Below are positions 8,218 through 15,896 of a stretch of 64,000 bases of DNA, in pieces. Position 1 is the stretch's first letter. Each line of letters begins with the position of its first letter. Source of the stretch: JAHQVK01 sp036788295 (GTDB taxonomy: Bacteria; Myxococcota; Kuafuiibacteriia; Kuafuiibacteriales; Kuafuiibacteriaceae); the NCBI GenBank assembly GCA_036788295.1, contig DAIQNR010000022.1, forward strand, positions 5,664-69,663. The letters are read 5' to 3'. The notes below the pieces were generated by a model that saw only the letters and a program-made list of their open reading frames with translations, ran no database searches and had not been told where the DNA came from. The translations under genes and the position numbers were made by a program.

Positions 8218-9045
8218 GTGCGCTCACCTCGTCGCCTCGCTCCGCACACACGATGGTTCGTGACCGCTCGCTGCGCGAGAGCGCAGTTCCGACTCAGGCC
8301 GGATTCAGCACGGGTGCAAGCCTTCGGACGGGCGCTCGGCCGTGCGCTCGAGTTGCACCCGACGATCCGGCTCTTTGCGGCCGTCCAGATGTCGAACCAC
8401 ATGCACCTCGTGGTCGAGGACGAAAGCGGCGTGCTCGACCGCTTCATGTGCCAGTTCCTCGGGCCGCTCGCCAGAGCGATCAACGAGCTCGACGGCACAT
8501 CGGGCCAGGTCTACGAGCGAAGATACTCAGCCATCGAGATTCTCGACGACGCAGCGCTGCTCGATCGAATCACCTACACCCTAACGAACCCGGTGGCGGC
8601 GGGGCTCGTCGAGCGGATCGAGGCGTGGCCGGGCGTCTTGGTGGGTCCAGGGTTCACAGAGACTAGATTTTTTGCACGAAAAGCGCCTGATGACGGAGAA
8701 CTCTCGGTTGAAGTCGATGTGCCCATGCCGCGAGAATGGGTACGCGCGGCCGTTCGGGATCGGGAAGAAGCGCTGACGAAGGAGAGACGGGGGCGACCTG
8801 TGCTGGGAAGGGTGAGGGTACTCGAGCAATCTGTCTTCGGGTCGCCCGAGAACCCGAAGCGAGGCCCGGCGCCGATCTGCCACGCCGCTTGTTCGCAGCT
8901 GCGCGATGAGTTTCGGTCCAACTGGTTGGCTTTTGTCGACGCCTATCGGAGGGCGTCCGCCGCCTTCCGGACCGGTGTCCTCGATATCCCCTTTCCAGAC
9001 TGGTCCTTCCGGCCCTCCCTCCCGCTGCTGAGCAGGACCGGGTGA
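8218..9045 (+). CDS. REP-associated tyrosine transposase-like protein (Y1_Tnp/IS200-related)
   Basis: A 275-residue protein of the single-domain HUH transposase type (RAYT). From GTG 8218 (AGGGTGG about 9 bp upstream) it reads MRSPRRLAPHTRWFVTARC. The metal-binding HUH motif appears as NHMHLVV, and the likely catalytic tyrosine lies in YTLTNPVAAGLVERIEAW, the counterpart of the Y..LNPV.AGLV signature of RAYTs. The C-terminal 100 residues are a family-specific extension. RAYTs are usually single-copy, domesticated enzymes that act on nearby REP palindromes rather than moving themselves; no terminal IS structure is seen here. A structured spacer and a short repeat array lie just downstream. In-frame GTGs at 8209 and 8212 are alternative starts. 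Confidence 0.8.
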   Translation: MRSPRRLAPHTRWFVTARCARAQFRLRPDSARVQAFGRALGRALELHPTIRLFAAVQMSNHMHLVVEDESGVLDRFMCQFLGPLARAINELDGTSGQVYERRYSAIEILDDAALLDRITYTLTNPVAAGLVERIEAWPGVLVGPGFTETRFFARKAPDDGELSVEVDVPMPREWVRAAVRDREEALTKERRGRPVLGRVRVLEQSVFGSPENPKRGPAPICHAACSQLRDEFRSNWLAFVDAYRRASAAFRTGVLDIPFPDWSFRPSLPLLSRTG

Positions 9046-9252
9046 GGTCGGTCCACGACGCCTCCCGAGGCCTCGTTTGCCCGGGGGCGGCGGAGAACGA
9101 AAAGGGAACGGTCCCCGCTGAAATCTGGAACGGTTCTCCGATTTTCGCCCTCGAACAACGAATTTCGGAGAACCCGGACCCGCCCAACCCCGCCGAAGGT
9201 CCTCGACCCATCAACACCCACCCATTTCCGCAACCCGCTTTGCATTATGGGT
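9046..9252. other. intergenic spacer with nested inverted repeats (possible REP-like element)
   Basis: No coding sequence is apparent. GGAGAAC at 9092-9098 pairs with GTTCTCC at 9133-9139, enclosing a small GGGA/TCCC hairpin and two direct copies of GGAACGGT at 9105-9112 and 9127-9134. A further GGAGAAC follows near 9177. The segment could fold into a compact hairpin. Its position just behind a RAYT gene makes a REP/BIME-type element worth considering; one copy cannot establish this. Confidence 0.35.
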
Positions 9253-9473
9253 GGCACTTTCTTTCTGGGCACGGCACTTTCCTTCTGGGGGNNNNNNNNN
9301 NNNNNNNNNNNNNNNNNNNNNNNNNNNNNNNNNNNNNNNNNNNNNNNNNNNNNNNNNNNNNNNNNNNNNNNNNNNNNNNNNNNNNNNNNNNGGCACTTTC
9401 TTTCTGGGCACGGCACTTTCCTTCTGGGGGCACGGGGCACTTTCCTTCTGGGCACGGGCACTTTCCTTCTGGG
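9253..9473. repeat. short tandem repeat array interrupted by an assembly gap
   Basis: A 17-bp core GGCACTTTCCTTCTGGG (or with one T for C) recurs with 3-6 bp between copies: two copies before the run of Ns and four after it. All reading frames through it are open in places, but the encoded peptides are low-complexity and not protein-like. Repeat plus gap indicates an array that the assembler could not resolve; true copy number is unknown. Confidence 0.8.
9292..9391. other. assembly gap (100 N)
   Basis: Exactly 100 undetermined bases, the standard placeholder for a scaffold gap of unknown size. The 39 bases immediately before it (9253-9291) are identical to the 39 immediately after it (9392-9430), so the flanking contig ends may actually overlap. 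Confidence 0.97.
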
Positions 9474-9526
9474 CGCGGTGGTCACTGGCACTTGCCCTGC
9501 ATTAGCCACCACCTTTCGACTGAACC

Positions 9527-10159
9527 TCACCAGGCGAGCGCCAGGTGGCGGGGATCGAGGCGGACCTGTCCGACCGGGGCGTCGGAAAACCAGCCGGGGC
9601 CGCGCAGGACGGTGTGAAACTCTCCGTTTTCGCCCATCGGGTCCACCCCGGACGGCAGCTCGGTCACGAAGTCGAGGTCGAAGCGCCGCCCGAGGAACTC
9701 CGGGTCGAGCCTGGTCGTGTCCACCGAGCAGACGAGCGGGTCGAGGTCGGCTTCGAGCGCCGCCTCGACCATCCCGGTCTGGCCAAAGAGCGGGAAGAAG
9801 GCCTCGACCCCGAGCGCGGCGAGGCTCTTCTCCCGCCACTTCCGGATGTCGGAGAGGTGAAGGTCCCCGAAGCCGAGGCGGGTGATGCGGTGGCGGCCCA
9901 AAGCCTCGCCGAGGCCAGCAAGGTACACCTCGTTCGAGCACGGCCACGGAAGCGGCACGGTGACGAGCGGCAGCCCGAGCGCCCGGGCCTGCGCCTCGAG
10001 CAGGCGCACCGGCACCCCGTGGATCGGCATTCGACCGGTCGCTTCGTCGATCGTGGTGAGCAGACCAACGACCGGACCGCTCTCTGCCCCCGGACGGGCC
10101 GCCGCCTCCAGGGCCAGCGCGGCGTCCTTGCCTCCGCTCCAGGACATCCACGTTCCCAT
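9527..10159 (-). CDS. Dph6-like ATP pyrophosphatase (adenine nucleotide alpha-hydrolase family)
   Basis: A 210-residue protein with the PP-loop SGGKDAALALE at residues 8-18 and the family motifs GRMPIHGVPVRLLEAQA, GFGDLHLSDIRKWRE, FFPLFGQTG and, near the C-terminus, DPMGENGEFHTVL. These identify the Dph6/MJ0570 group. In eukaryotes and archaea Dph6 amidates diphthine on elongation factor 2. Bacteria lack diphthamide, so the bacterial paralogue's substrate is unknown; an ATP-driven amidation or ligation is likely. The start at MGTWMSWSGGKD was chosen because the PP-loop normally lies within ten residues of the N-terminus. Neighbours give no further clue. Confidence 0.85.
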   Translation of the reverse strand: MGTWMSWSGGKDAALALEAAARPGAESGPVVGLLTTIDEATGRMPIHGVPVRLLEAQARALGLPLVTVPLPWPCSNEVYLAGLGEALGRHRITRLGFGDLHLSDIRKWREKSLAALGVEAFFPLFGQTGMVEAALEADLDPLVCSVDTTRLDPEFLGRRFDLDFVTELPSGVDPMGENGEFHTVLRGPGWFSDAPVGQVRLDPRHLALAW

Positions 10160-10246
10160 TGCCGCAGCATGGCAAAACCTCGGACCGACCGCCATGTCCG
10201 AGGCGCATCACCGAGAATCGATCCGGTCGCCTCCTCGCGCCGGCGC

Positions 10247-11419
10247 TCAACCGACCGCGAGCGCTTTGACCGACCACGCCGGGATCCAGACCCGGTCCAC
10301 GCCCCCGCGGTCGACCTCGGGGATGACGGTGAGCGCGCTCCCGTGGGGCTGATAGTCGGGGCTGAAGCCGGTGACCCGGCGGTCGTTGGCCAGCGTCACC
10401 TGCACCCGGGGACCAGAGCGCTCGCTCGGCGGAAGCTCCGGCCGGCGGCCAAAGAATATGACCAGGATCTCGTCGAGCCGGACCTCCCTCGGGTCGCTGC
10501 CCCGCTTTCCCACCAGCTCGAGCAGGCCCGCTATCGGGTCGAACCGGGCGATGTAACCCCGGTGGGTCCCCCCCGACTTCAGGTGAACGATCGCCGGAGC
10601 GAGCGCGGCCGTTGGGTCCTCCTCCCCGCCGTCGCTTGGGCCGTTCGCGCGCGCGTCCCCGCCTACCGCCGGTCGAGCTGATCCCGAGAGCTCCGACGAA
10701 GGCGGCCGCACCGAGACCTCCGACGAGCTGGCCCGGACCGAGGCCGGAACGACCGAGACCGAGGCCGGTCGCACCAGAACCTCTGACGAGCTGGCCCGAA
10801 CCGAGGCCGCACCGACCGAGACCGAGGCCGGCCGCACCAGAACCTCCGACGAGCTGGCCCGAGCCGGGGCAGGGCGCGCCCCCACCGAACGTGGCCTCTC
10901 GATGGTTGGGGGTGGTGGGCGAGGCCCGGCGCCCACCCCCCACAAATCCCGGGTCGCCTCGGGCAAGGACACCGGGCGACCGTCGGCGTCCACCACCGCG
11001 GTCGGTGCCTCGGGCGGAGGAGCGTCCACCGTCGCCACTGCGTCGTCGAAATACGCGGCGAGGTGGGCCGGGCGCCGAGACGGGGTGTACCGGCTCGGAG
11101 GGAGCCGGTCGAGCCCGACCTCCTCGACCCGCGGCCCGGTCTCGGCCAGGTCCTCGAGCAGCGACGCCACCGAACCGGGGCGCTGATTGGGAGCCGGGCC
11201 AGGGCCGGCGGACACTGCCGGGGCTGGGAGCGGTGGCGCTCGTCCGCCGGTCTGATGACCCTCGATGCGCCGGTGGGCCGGCTTCGAGCCGTCGATCATC
11301 TCCCGAACGTCTTCTTCGAGCTCGGCGAGTCGCTGCCGGTCCGGCTTCGACAGCGCCCGCCGCCGCGCCTCCCTGGCTAGGAGCACAAACGCCTCCACGG
11401 CAGCGAGCGGGTCGGTCAT
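10247..11419 (-). CDS. repeat-linker protein with a C-terminal beta-barrel-like domain
   Basis: A 390-residue cytoplasmic-looking protein without signal peptide. The N-terminal 45 residues are helical and charged (AREARRRALSKPDRQRLAELEE); the middle is proline-rich and disordered, with three 21-residue repeats around ASSSEVLVRPASVSV. The last 125 residues (IVHLKSGGTHRGYIARFD, ELVGKRGSDPREVRLDEIL, VTLANDRRVTGFSPDY, VWIPAWSVKALAVG) look like a small beta domain seen in myxobacterial regulators, possibly with PilZ-like or Sm-like topology. This assignment is by impression only. The start overlaps the stop of the GNAT gene by 4 bp (ATGA), indicating coupling to the GNAT and HAD genes upstream. 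Function unknown. Confidence 0.65.
   Translation of the reverse strand: MTDPLAAVEAFVLLAREARRRALSKPDRQRLAELEEDVREMIDGSKPAHRRIEGHQTGGRAPPLPAPAVSAGPGPAPNQRPGSVASLLEDLAETGPRVEEVGLDRLPPSRYTPSRRPAHLAAYFDDAVATVDAPPPEAPTAVVDADGRPVSLPEATRDLWGVGAGPRPPPPTIERPRSVGARPAPARASSSEVLVRPASVSVGAASVRASSSEVLVRPASVSVVPASVRASSSEVSVRPPSSELSGSARPAVGGDARANGPSDGGEEDPTAALAPAIVHLKSGGTHRGYIARFDPIAGLLELVGKRGSDPREVRLDEILVIFFGRRPELPPSERSGPRVQVTLANDRRVTGFSPDYQPHGSALTVIPEVDRGGVDRVWIPAWSVKALAVG
10700..10865. repeat. three 63-bp in-frame repeats
   Basis: The segment around GACGAGCTGGCCCG recurs with exact 63-bp spacing (GCTGGCCCG at 10727, 10790 and 10853), encoding 21-residue Ser/Val-rich repeats in the linker of the overlapping minus-strand gene. 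As a multiple of three it preserves the frame. Confidence 0.8.
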
Positions 11420-11952
11420 CGCCCTCCCCGCTCGAAGGCGTCGACGTCGAGGGTCAGCCGCTCGAGAAAGTCCCGGGCGCCGATTCGGCGCCAGAACGCG
11501 GCCGCGGATGGATTGGCCTTGGCCACGTACATCTCGATCGACTCGGCGCCGCGATCCCGCATCCACCCGAGCACGTCGCGGACCAGAGCCCGGCCGAGCC
11601 CCCGGCCCCGTGCCGATTCGGTGACGCACAAATCGTTCACGTAGCCGACCCAGCGGGTCCGGTAGAGCGGGCTGTTCGGGAGCACGCAGGCGATGATGAA
11701 CCCCACTGGGCGATCCCCTATCGCGGCCACCCGCACCCGGTAGTCGTCGCGGCTCTGAGCGGTCTCTACATAGTCACGAAACCGCTGATCGGCGTGCTCG
11801 GAGAGCGTGAACCGGCGGTCCACCGCGGTGTGCAGCGCCATCAGCTCCCGCCACAGAAGCAGCAGGTCGACCGCGTCCTCGTCCTGGGCGTCCCGGATGA
11901 CGAGCGACGGTGGCGCCCTCCCCCATGCCGCCATCAGCGGAACCGCTAGCAC
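11416..11952 (-). CDS. GNAT-family N-acetyltransferase
   Basis: GNAT enzymes transfer an acetyl group from acetyl-CoA to amines. The 178-residue protein has the fold's order of motifs: VIRDAQDEDAVDLLLLW (N-terminal helix), VRVAAIGDRPVGFIIA (beta 2-4), VGYVNDLCVTESARGRGLGRALV (pyrophosphate-binding Q/RxxGxG/A loop near residue 115) and IEMYVAKANPSAAAFWRRIGA. The GTG start at 11952 overlaps the end of the HAD gene by 7 bp, and its own stop overlaps the next start by 4 bp, so it is the middle gene of a coupled three-gene unit. Substrate cannot be predicted. An internal ATG at 11934 is an alternative start. Confidence 0.88.
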   Translation of the reverse strand: MLAVPLMAAWGRAPPSLVIRDAQDEDAVDLLLLWRELMALHTAVDRRFTLSEHADQRFRDYVETAQSRDDYRVRVAAIGDRPVGFIIACVLPNSPLYRTRWVGYVNDLCVTESARGRGLGRALVRDVLGWMRDRGAESIEMYVAKANPSAAAFWRRIGARDFLERLTLDVDAFERGGR

Positions 11953-12593
11953 GCCGGCCCTGGGTCGCCAAGCCGGCCGACGGTCCCGGGCAGCAGTCCG
12001 TGCTCTCGAAGCGCATTCCCGAGCGCATCGGGATCGGTGAAGTGGACGGCGACGAAACCGAGCCTGCGGGCTGTCTCCACGTTCGGAGCGCTGTCGTCGA
12101 TGAACAACGTTCGCTCCACGGTCAGATGGTATCGGTCGATGAGACGCAGATAGATCTCTTCTTCGGGCTTCGCCACTCCCTCCACCCCGGAGACGACGAC
12201 GCCCTCGAAGTGACCGAGAAACGAAAACCGAGCCTGCGCGACCGGGAAGGTCTCGGCCGACCAGTTGGTCAAGGCGTACAGGGGCACGCCCTCACGCTTC
12301 AACCGTTCGAGGTGGCGCACAGAACCTTCGATGGGGCCGCGCAACATCTCTTGCCAGTGCTCGAAATAGGCGGAGATCAGCTCGGCGTGCTCCGGGTGCT
12401 CGGCCTGCTTCTCCCTGATCCCGTCGGAAAAGGGCAGCCCCCGATCCATGCGCGCGTTCCACTGAAGGTCGCACACCGACGAGAGAAACCAGGACCTCGC
12501 CGATGCATCGGGGATGAGACGCTCGTACAAGTAGCGCCGGTCCCAGTCCACGAGGACCCCGCCGAGGTCGAACACCACCGCGTCGATGGGCAT
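11946..12593 (-). CDS. HAD-superfamily hydrolase, subfamily IA
   Basis: A 215-residue phosphatase-like protein. Motif I is VFDLGGVLVDW with nucleophile Asp9; motif II is YALTNWSAETF near residue 108; motif III lysine lies in GVAKPEEEIY; motif IV is TLFIDDSAPNVETARRLG. The cap is the helical C1 type (WFLSSVCDLQWNARMDRGLPF), like YihX-type alpha-D-glucose-1-phosphate phosphatases and epoxide-hydrolase N-terminal phosphatases. It probably removes phosphate from a small cytoplasmic metabolite. First gene of the HAD-GNAT-linker protein unit, divergent from the DMT exporter with 90 bp between the starts; that spacer should hold both promoters. Confidence 0.9.
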   Translation of the reverse strand: MPIDAVVFDLGGVLVDWDRRYLYERLIPDASARSWFLSSVCDLQWNARMDRGLPFSDGIREKQAEHPEHAELISAYFEHWQEMLRGPIEGSVRHLERLKREGVPLYALTNWSAETFPVAQARFSFLGHFEGVVVSGVEGVAKPEEEIYLRLIDRYHLTVERTLFIDDSAPNVETARRLGFVAVHFTDPDALGNALREHGLLPGTVGRLGDPGPAC

Positions 12594-12683
12594 GGCCCAC
12601 CATGCCAGACTTCGCGCGGGGTCGCTCTCTTTGCGGCGGCTGTGCTTGACCGGACCGACACCGGGGCCCGAAGGCGGCCGGCG

Positions 12684-13559
12684 ATGGGGGAGGTCGCTGC
12701 GCTCGCCGCCGCCGGGTTGTGGGCCATCGCCACCCTGCTGTTCGCGAAGGCCGGGGCGAGACTGCCGGCGGTGAGCCTGAACCTGCTCAAGACCGCGCTC
12801 GCGCTCGTGGGGCTCGGCGTGACCGCGTGGTGGATAGACGGCCAGCCGCTGCCCCTCGACCTCGAGCCGGGGCCGCTCGGGCTCATAGCCATCAGCGGGT
12901 TCATCGGGCTCACGCTCGGCGACAGCCTCTATTTTCTGTCCTTGAGCGGCCTCGGGGCCAGACGCGCGCTGGTCCTGTGGGCGCTCACGCCGGCGGCGAC
13001 CACCGCGCTCGGGGCCCAGGTGCTCGGCGAGCCGATCGGCCCGAGCTTCCTCACCGGGCTCATCCTCACCACGCTCGGCGTCGCTTTGGTGCTGACCGAC
13101 CGGGCCCCAGCGGGCGCGGCCCCGGGCCTCTCCCCGGTGCTCGGGATCCTCGCCGGGCTCGGGGCGGTCGCCTGCCAGGCCGGCGGGAGCGTCACCGCCA
13201 AGCTCGGTGCGGCCGGGCTCAGCGGGCTCGAGCTGTCCGTCCTGCGCCTCGCCTTCGGAACGGCCGGCCTCATCGTCCCCGGTTTGTGGGCGCTTCGCTT
13301 TGGGCGGGTCTCGCTCGACCGGCGCGGGTTCGGCTTCATCGCGCTCGCGACCGTTTTCGGCACCTACCTCGGGATCTGGCTGTCGATGTTCGCGCTTCAG
13401 AATGCGTACGCCGGGGTGGTGGCCACGCTCGGCGCGACATCCCCCATCTTTGTCCTCCCCATCGCTCGGCTCCTCTACGGGGAGGTGATCGGGGCCCGGG
13501 CCGCCGCCGGGGCCGCGCTGGCGGTAGCCGGCGTCGCGGTGCTCATGCTCGCGAGCTGA
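12684..13559 (+). CDS. EamA/DMT-superfamily transporter
   Basis: A 291-residue membrane protein with ten hydrophobic helices in two EamA repeats of about 140 residues. The first begins MGEVAALAAAGLWAIATLLFAKAG and the second GLSPVLGILAGLGAVACQAGG. The segments GLTLGDSLYFLSLSGLGARRA and GTYLGIWLSMFALQNAYAGVVATL are typical EamA helices. Family members export amino acids, purines or other small metabolites across the inner membrane using the ion gradient; no substrate-specific motif is visible. The ATG at 12684 begins the first helix directly. The 3' end overlaps the convergent DNA methyltransferase gene by 17 bp, leaving no room for a separate terminator. Confidence 0.9.
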   Translation: MGEVAALAAAGLWAIATLLFAKAGARLPAVSLNLLKTALALVGLGVTAWWIDGQPLPLDLEPGPLGLIAISGFIGLTLGDSLYFLSLSGLGARRALVLWALTPAATTALGAQVLGEPIGPSFLTGLILTTLGVALVLTDRAPAGAAPGLSPVLGILAGLGAVACQAGGSVTAKLGAAGLSGLELSVLRLAFGTAGLIVPGLWALRFGRVSLDRRGFGFIALATVFGTYLGIWLSMFALQNAYAGVVATLGATSPIFVLPIARLLYGEVIGARAAAGAALAVAGVAVLMLAS

Positions 13560-15687
13560 GCTCCGCGCGCATGTCCTCGAGCTCCTTGGCGGTGACTTCG
13601 TAGGTTTCGGCGAAGATCGCGTCGACCTCCGAGACGGTCCGCTCCGCGAGGCTCTCCGCGAGCGCTCGGGCGGGTTTCGGGTCGAGGAGGAGCGGGGGCA
13701 AGGGGAGGTTTCGCAAATGCCGAACCTTCACTTGGGGGAAAGCTCTCTGCCCCGCCTCTCGGGTCGTGGTCCGATGGTACCACGCCGCAACCGTCGAGTT
13801 CAGCCACGCCACCACGAGCGCGTCGGCAACGCCCATGATGCCGAGGCACGCGAGCACGCTGTTGCGAAACCGCTGCCGATCGTCGTGGAGCGCGGCGATC
13901 GGCCGGTCTGCGGTCTGACGGACCAAGATCGGGACGTCGAGACAGGCGCTCGGCCGGCCGAGCCGAAAGTATTCCCCCGGCGAAGCCTGGTAGTCGAGAT
14001 CGACCCACCGCCTCACCGGCCCGAGGCGAAAGGCAAAAACGTCCCGGCCTTCCCGGACCGGCGCCGCGCCCGGCCGCGGAGAGGACAGGATGAGCCGCGC
14101 GGAGCAGTTTCCGGTGTGAACGCCCACGTCCGAGAACGAGGATCGGTCGGGTCGGGGCAGCTGGTCGAGCCGGGCGAGCACCGTCGAGCGAAGCTTGGAC
14201 GCCGGCTTGCGCTCCGTCGTGCGAGCGAGCCGGATCGGCGCCCCGTCGGCCTCGGGCCCGTCCGAGCCCGGAACCAAGCCCCGAACCAGACCGCGAGCCG
14301 GGCCCGGGACCACAATTTGCGCCGCACCCCGGACGGCGATGAGAGCGAAGGCCGGCTGCACGACCCCGGCGAAACCTTCTTCCCCGAGGTCTCGCGCCGG
14401 CTCGAGGATCCGGCCGAGCCTCCGGAGCGCAGCCCGAGTGGGGCCGTAGCCTTCCAGATCGGCGACGGCGGCAGGAAGAACCAGGCCGAGTCTTCCCCCC
14501 GGCCTGAGAAGACCCATCGAGAGCTCCGCGAAAGGCCCGTGAAGAGACTCCCACCCCGAGAACGAGGCGAAGCGCTGGAGCTGAGCCCGCCTCCGAGGCG
14601 AAAGCGAAGCCGCCTGCCGCCCCGAAAAACTCACCCATGGTGGGTTACCGAGCACAGCGTCGAATCCTGGGGGTCCCTCGGAGCCAAACCACGAAGTCGC
14701 TGCGTCCTCGCCCTCTGGCGGGCCGTCCCCGAGGGCATCCCCGAGCACGAAGTTCCACAGCGCGGCTGGGTGAGCCCATGGCCCACGGCCGAAGACCTCG
14801 AGTGAGAGGGCTCGGTGGGCGAGAGCGACGGCGAGGGGGTCGAGGTCCACCCCGTACAGGCACCGCTTCGCGACGAGCTGGCGCACCGCCCCGGAGAAGC
14901 GGGGGCTCGAGGGATCGGGCAGGCCCAGCGAGCCTCGGCCATGGAAGTCTCGCCCGTCCGATCGAAAGCCCTGGCGAGCCTCCTGAACACGGACCGCCCG
15001 CTCGACCGCGGCGCTGAGATGGCGGCACGCCTCGAGCAAGAAGTGGCCGCTGCCCATCGCCGGATCGAGCACCCTGAGCGCGAGCAGGGCGCGGGGATCG
15101 GGCGCCGAATCCGGGCTCCGGTCTTCGATGAGAGGCTGCAAGACCTCCTGCACGATTCTCCGAACGACCGGTCCCGGAGTGTAGTAGGTGGATCGTCCGC
15201 GCCGATCTCGGCTCGGGCGCAAGCGAAACCGAGAACCCCCTCTCTCCCCTTCCAGCGAAAACGGCGAGAGGGCCTCGTACGCCCACCCGAGCGCCTCCGG
15301 ACTGCCGGCGCCGCTGCCGCGGGGCAGCGCGTCGAGCAGCGCCGCCGCCGCGGCCTCCCCAAAGGACAGCCCGAGAATCGAGGGTTCGACCGGTCGACCG
15401 GGCCGGATCGGCCCCTGCGACCGGTCGAGCAGAGCCCGGAGCCGGGCCTCGGCCCCGCCGGCCCCGTATTTCCCCTCGAGCGGCCGGGCAAGAAGAAGCC
15501 GCAGGGCCAGGTCCGTACCCTCCTGCCACCACGGCTCGGCGAGCGCCTGCGGTGAAGGGAGCCCCACGTTGGCCGGGTGATCGACGATCCCCTGTAAAAA
15601 CCGCGCAACCGCCGCCGGAAACCCCGCAAACGACGCCGTAGGGGCGAATCGGCCACCGGATCCGGCCTGGGCTCCCGTCCCCATCAC
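13543..15687 (-). CDS. solitary N6-adenine DNA methyltransferase, Eco57I/TaqI-like
   Basis: A 714-residue protein. SAM-binding motif I is VLDPAMGSGHFLLEACRHL near residue 210; motif IV (catalytic) is DAVLGNPPWVSFSG near 345, NPPW being typical of N6-adenine enzymes of gamma type; motif X-like STYYTPGPVVRRIV lies upstream. The C-terminal 250 residues (VHTGNCSARLIL, YQASPGEYFRLGRPSACLDVPILVRQTA, CLGIMGVADALVVAWLNSTVAAWYH, VRHLRNLPLP) resemble the TaqI-like specificity domain of type IIG enzymes. No PD-(D/E)XK nuclease motif is seen in the N-terminal 170 residues, and no nuclease gene adjoins it. It could be an orphan regulatory methylase or a decayed or defence-linked type IIG protein. Target site unknown. 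Confidence 0.82.
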   Translation of the reverse strand: MMGTGAQAGSGGRFAPTASFAGFPAAVARFLQGIVDHPANVGLPSPQALAEPWWQEGTDLALRLLLARPLEGKYGAGGAEARLRALLDRSQGPIRPGRPVEPSILGLSFGEAAAAALLDALPRGSGAGSPEALGWAYEALSPFSLEGERGGSRFRLRPSRDRRGRSTYYTPGPVVRRIVQEVLQPLIEDRSPDSAPDPRALLALRVLDPAMGSGHFLLEACRHLSAAVERAVRVQEARQGFRSDGRDFHGRGSLGLPDPSSPRFSGAVRQLVAKRCLYGVDLDPLAVALAHRALSLEVFGRGPWAHPAALWNFVLGDALGDGPPEGEDAATSWFGSEGPPGFDAVLGNPPWVSFSGRQAASLSPRRRAQLQRFASFSGWESLHGPFAELSMGLLRPGGRLGLVLPAAVADLEGYGPTRAALRRLGRILEPARDLGEEGFAGVVQPAFALIAVRGAAQIVVPGPARGLVRGLVPGSDGPEADGAPIRLARTTERKPASKLRSTVLARLDQLPRPDRSSFSDVGVHTGNCSARLILSSPRPGAAPVREGRDVFAFRLGPVRRWVDLDYQASPGEYFRLGRPSACLDVPILVRQTADRPIAALHDDRQRFRNSVLACLGIMGVADALVVAWLNSTVAAWYHRTTTREAGQRAFPQVKVRHLRNLPLPPLLLDPKPARALAESLAERTVSEVDAIFAETYEVTAKELEDMRAELSSRA

Positions 15688-15896
15688 CCATCGACCGTGC
15701 AGAGGTTGGCCGCATCCGTCCAGGCCTCGTGCGGGCCGGGCGAGACGAGATTTTGGTCTGTTCGGATTCGACGACCCGCCCTCCCCCCGCGGCGGTGGGC
15801 CGCTCGGGGCCCTGGATCGGACACCTTGCCCTCGTGGGTTGGGCCAGAGTAGACGCGGGCCCTATGACACCGATAAGAACCCGAGAGGTGCACTTC

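Noticed and set aside
9253..9473. CRISPR-like array
   Set aside because: Repeat core is 17 bp and the intervals are only 3-6 bp, with no cas gene nearby; it is a simple tandem repeat.
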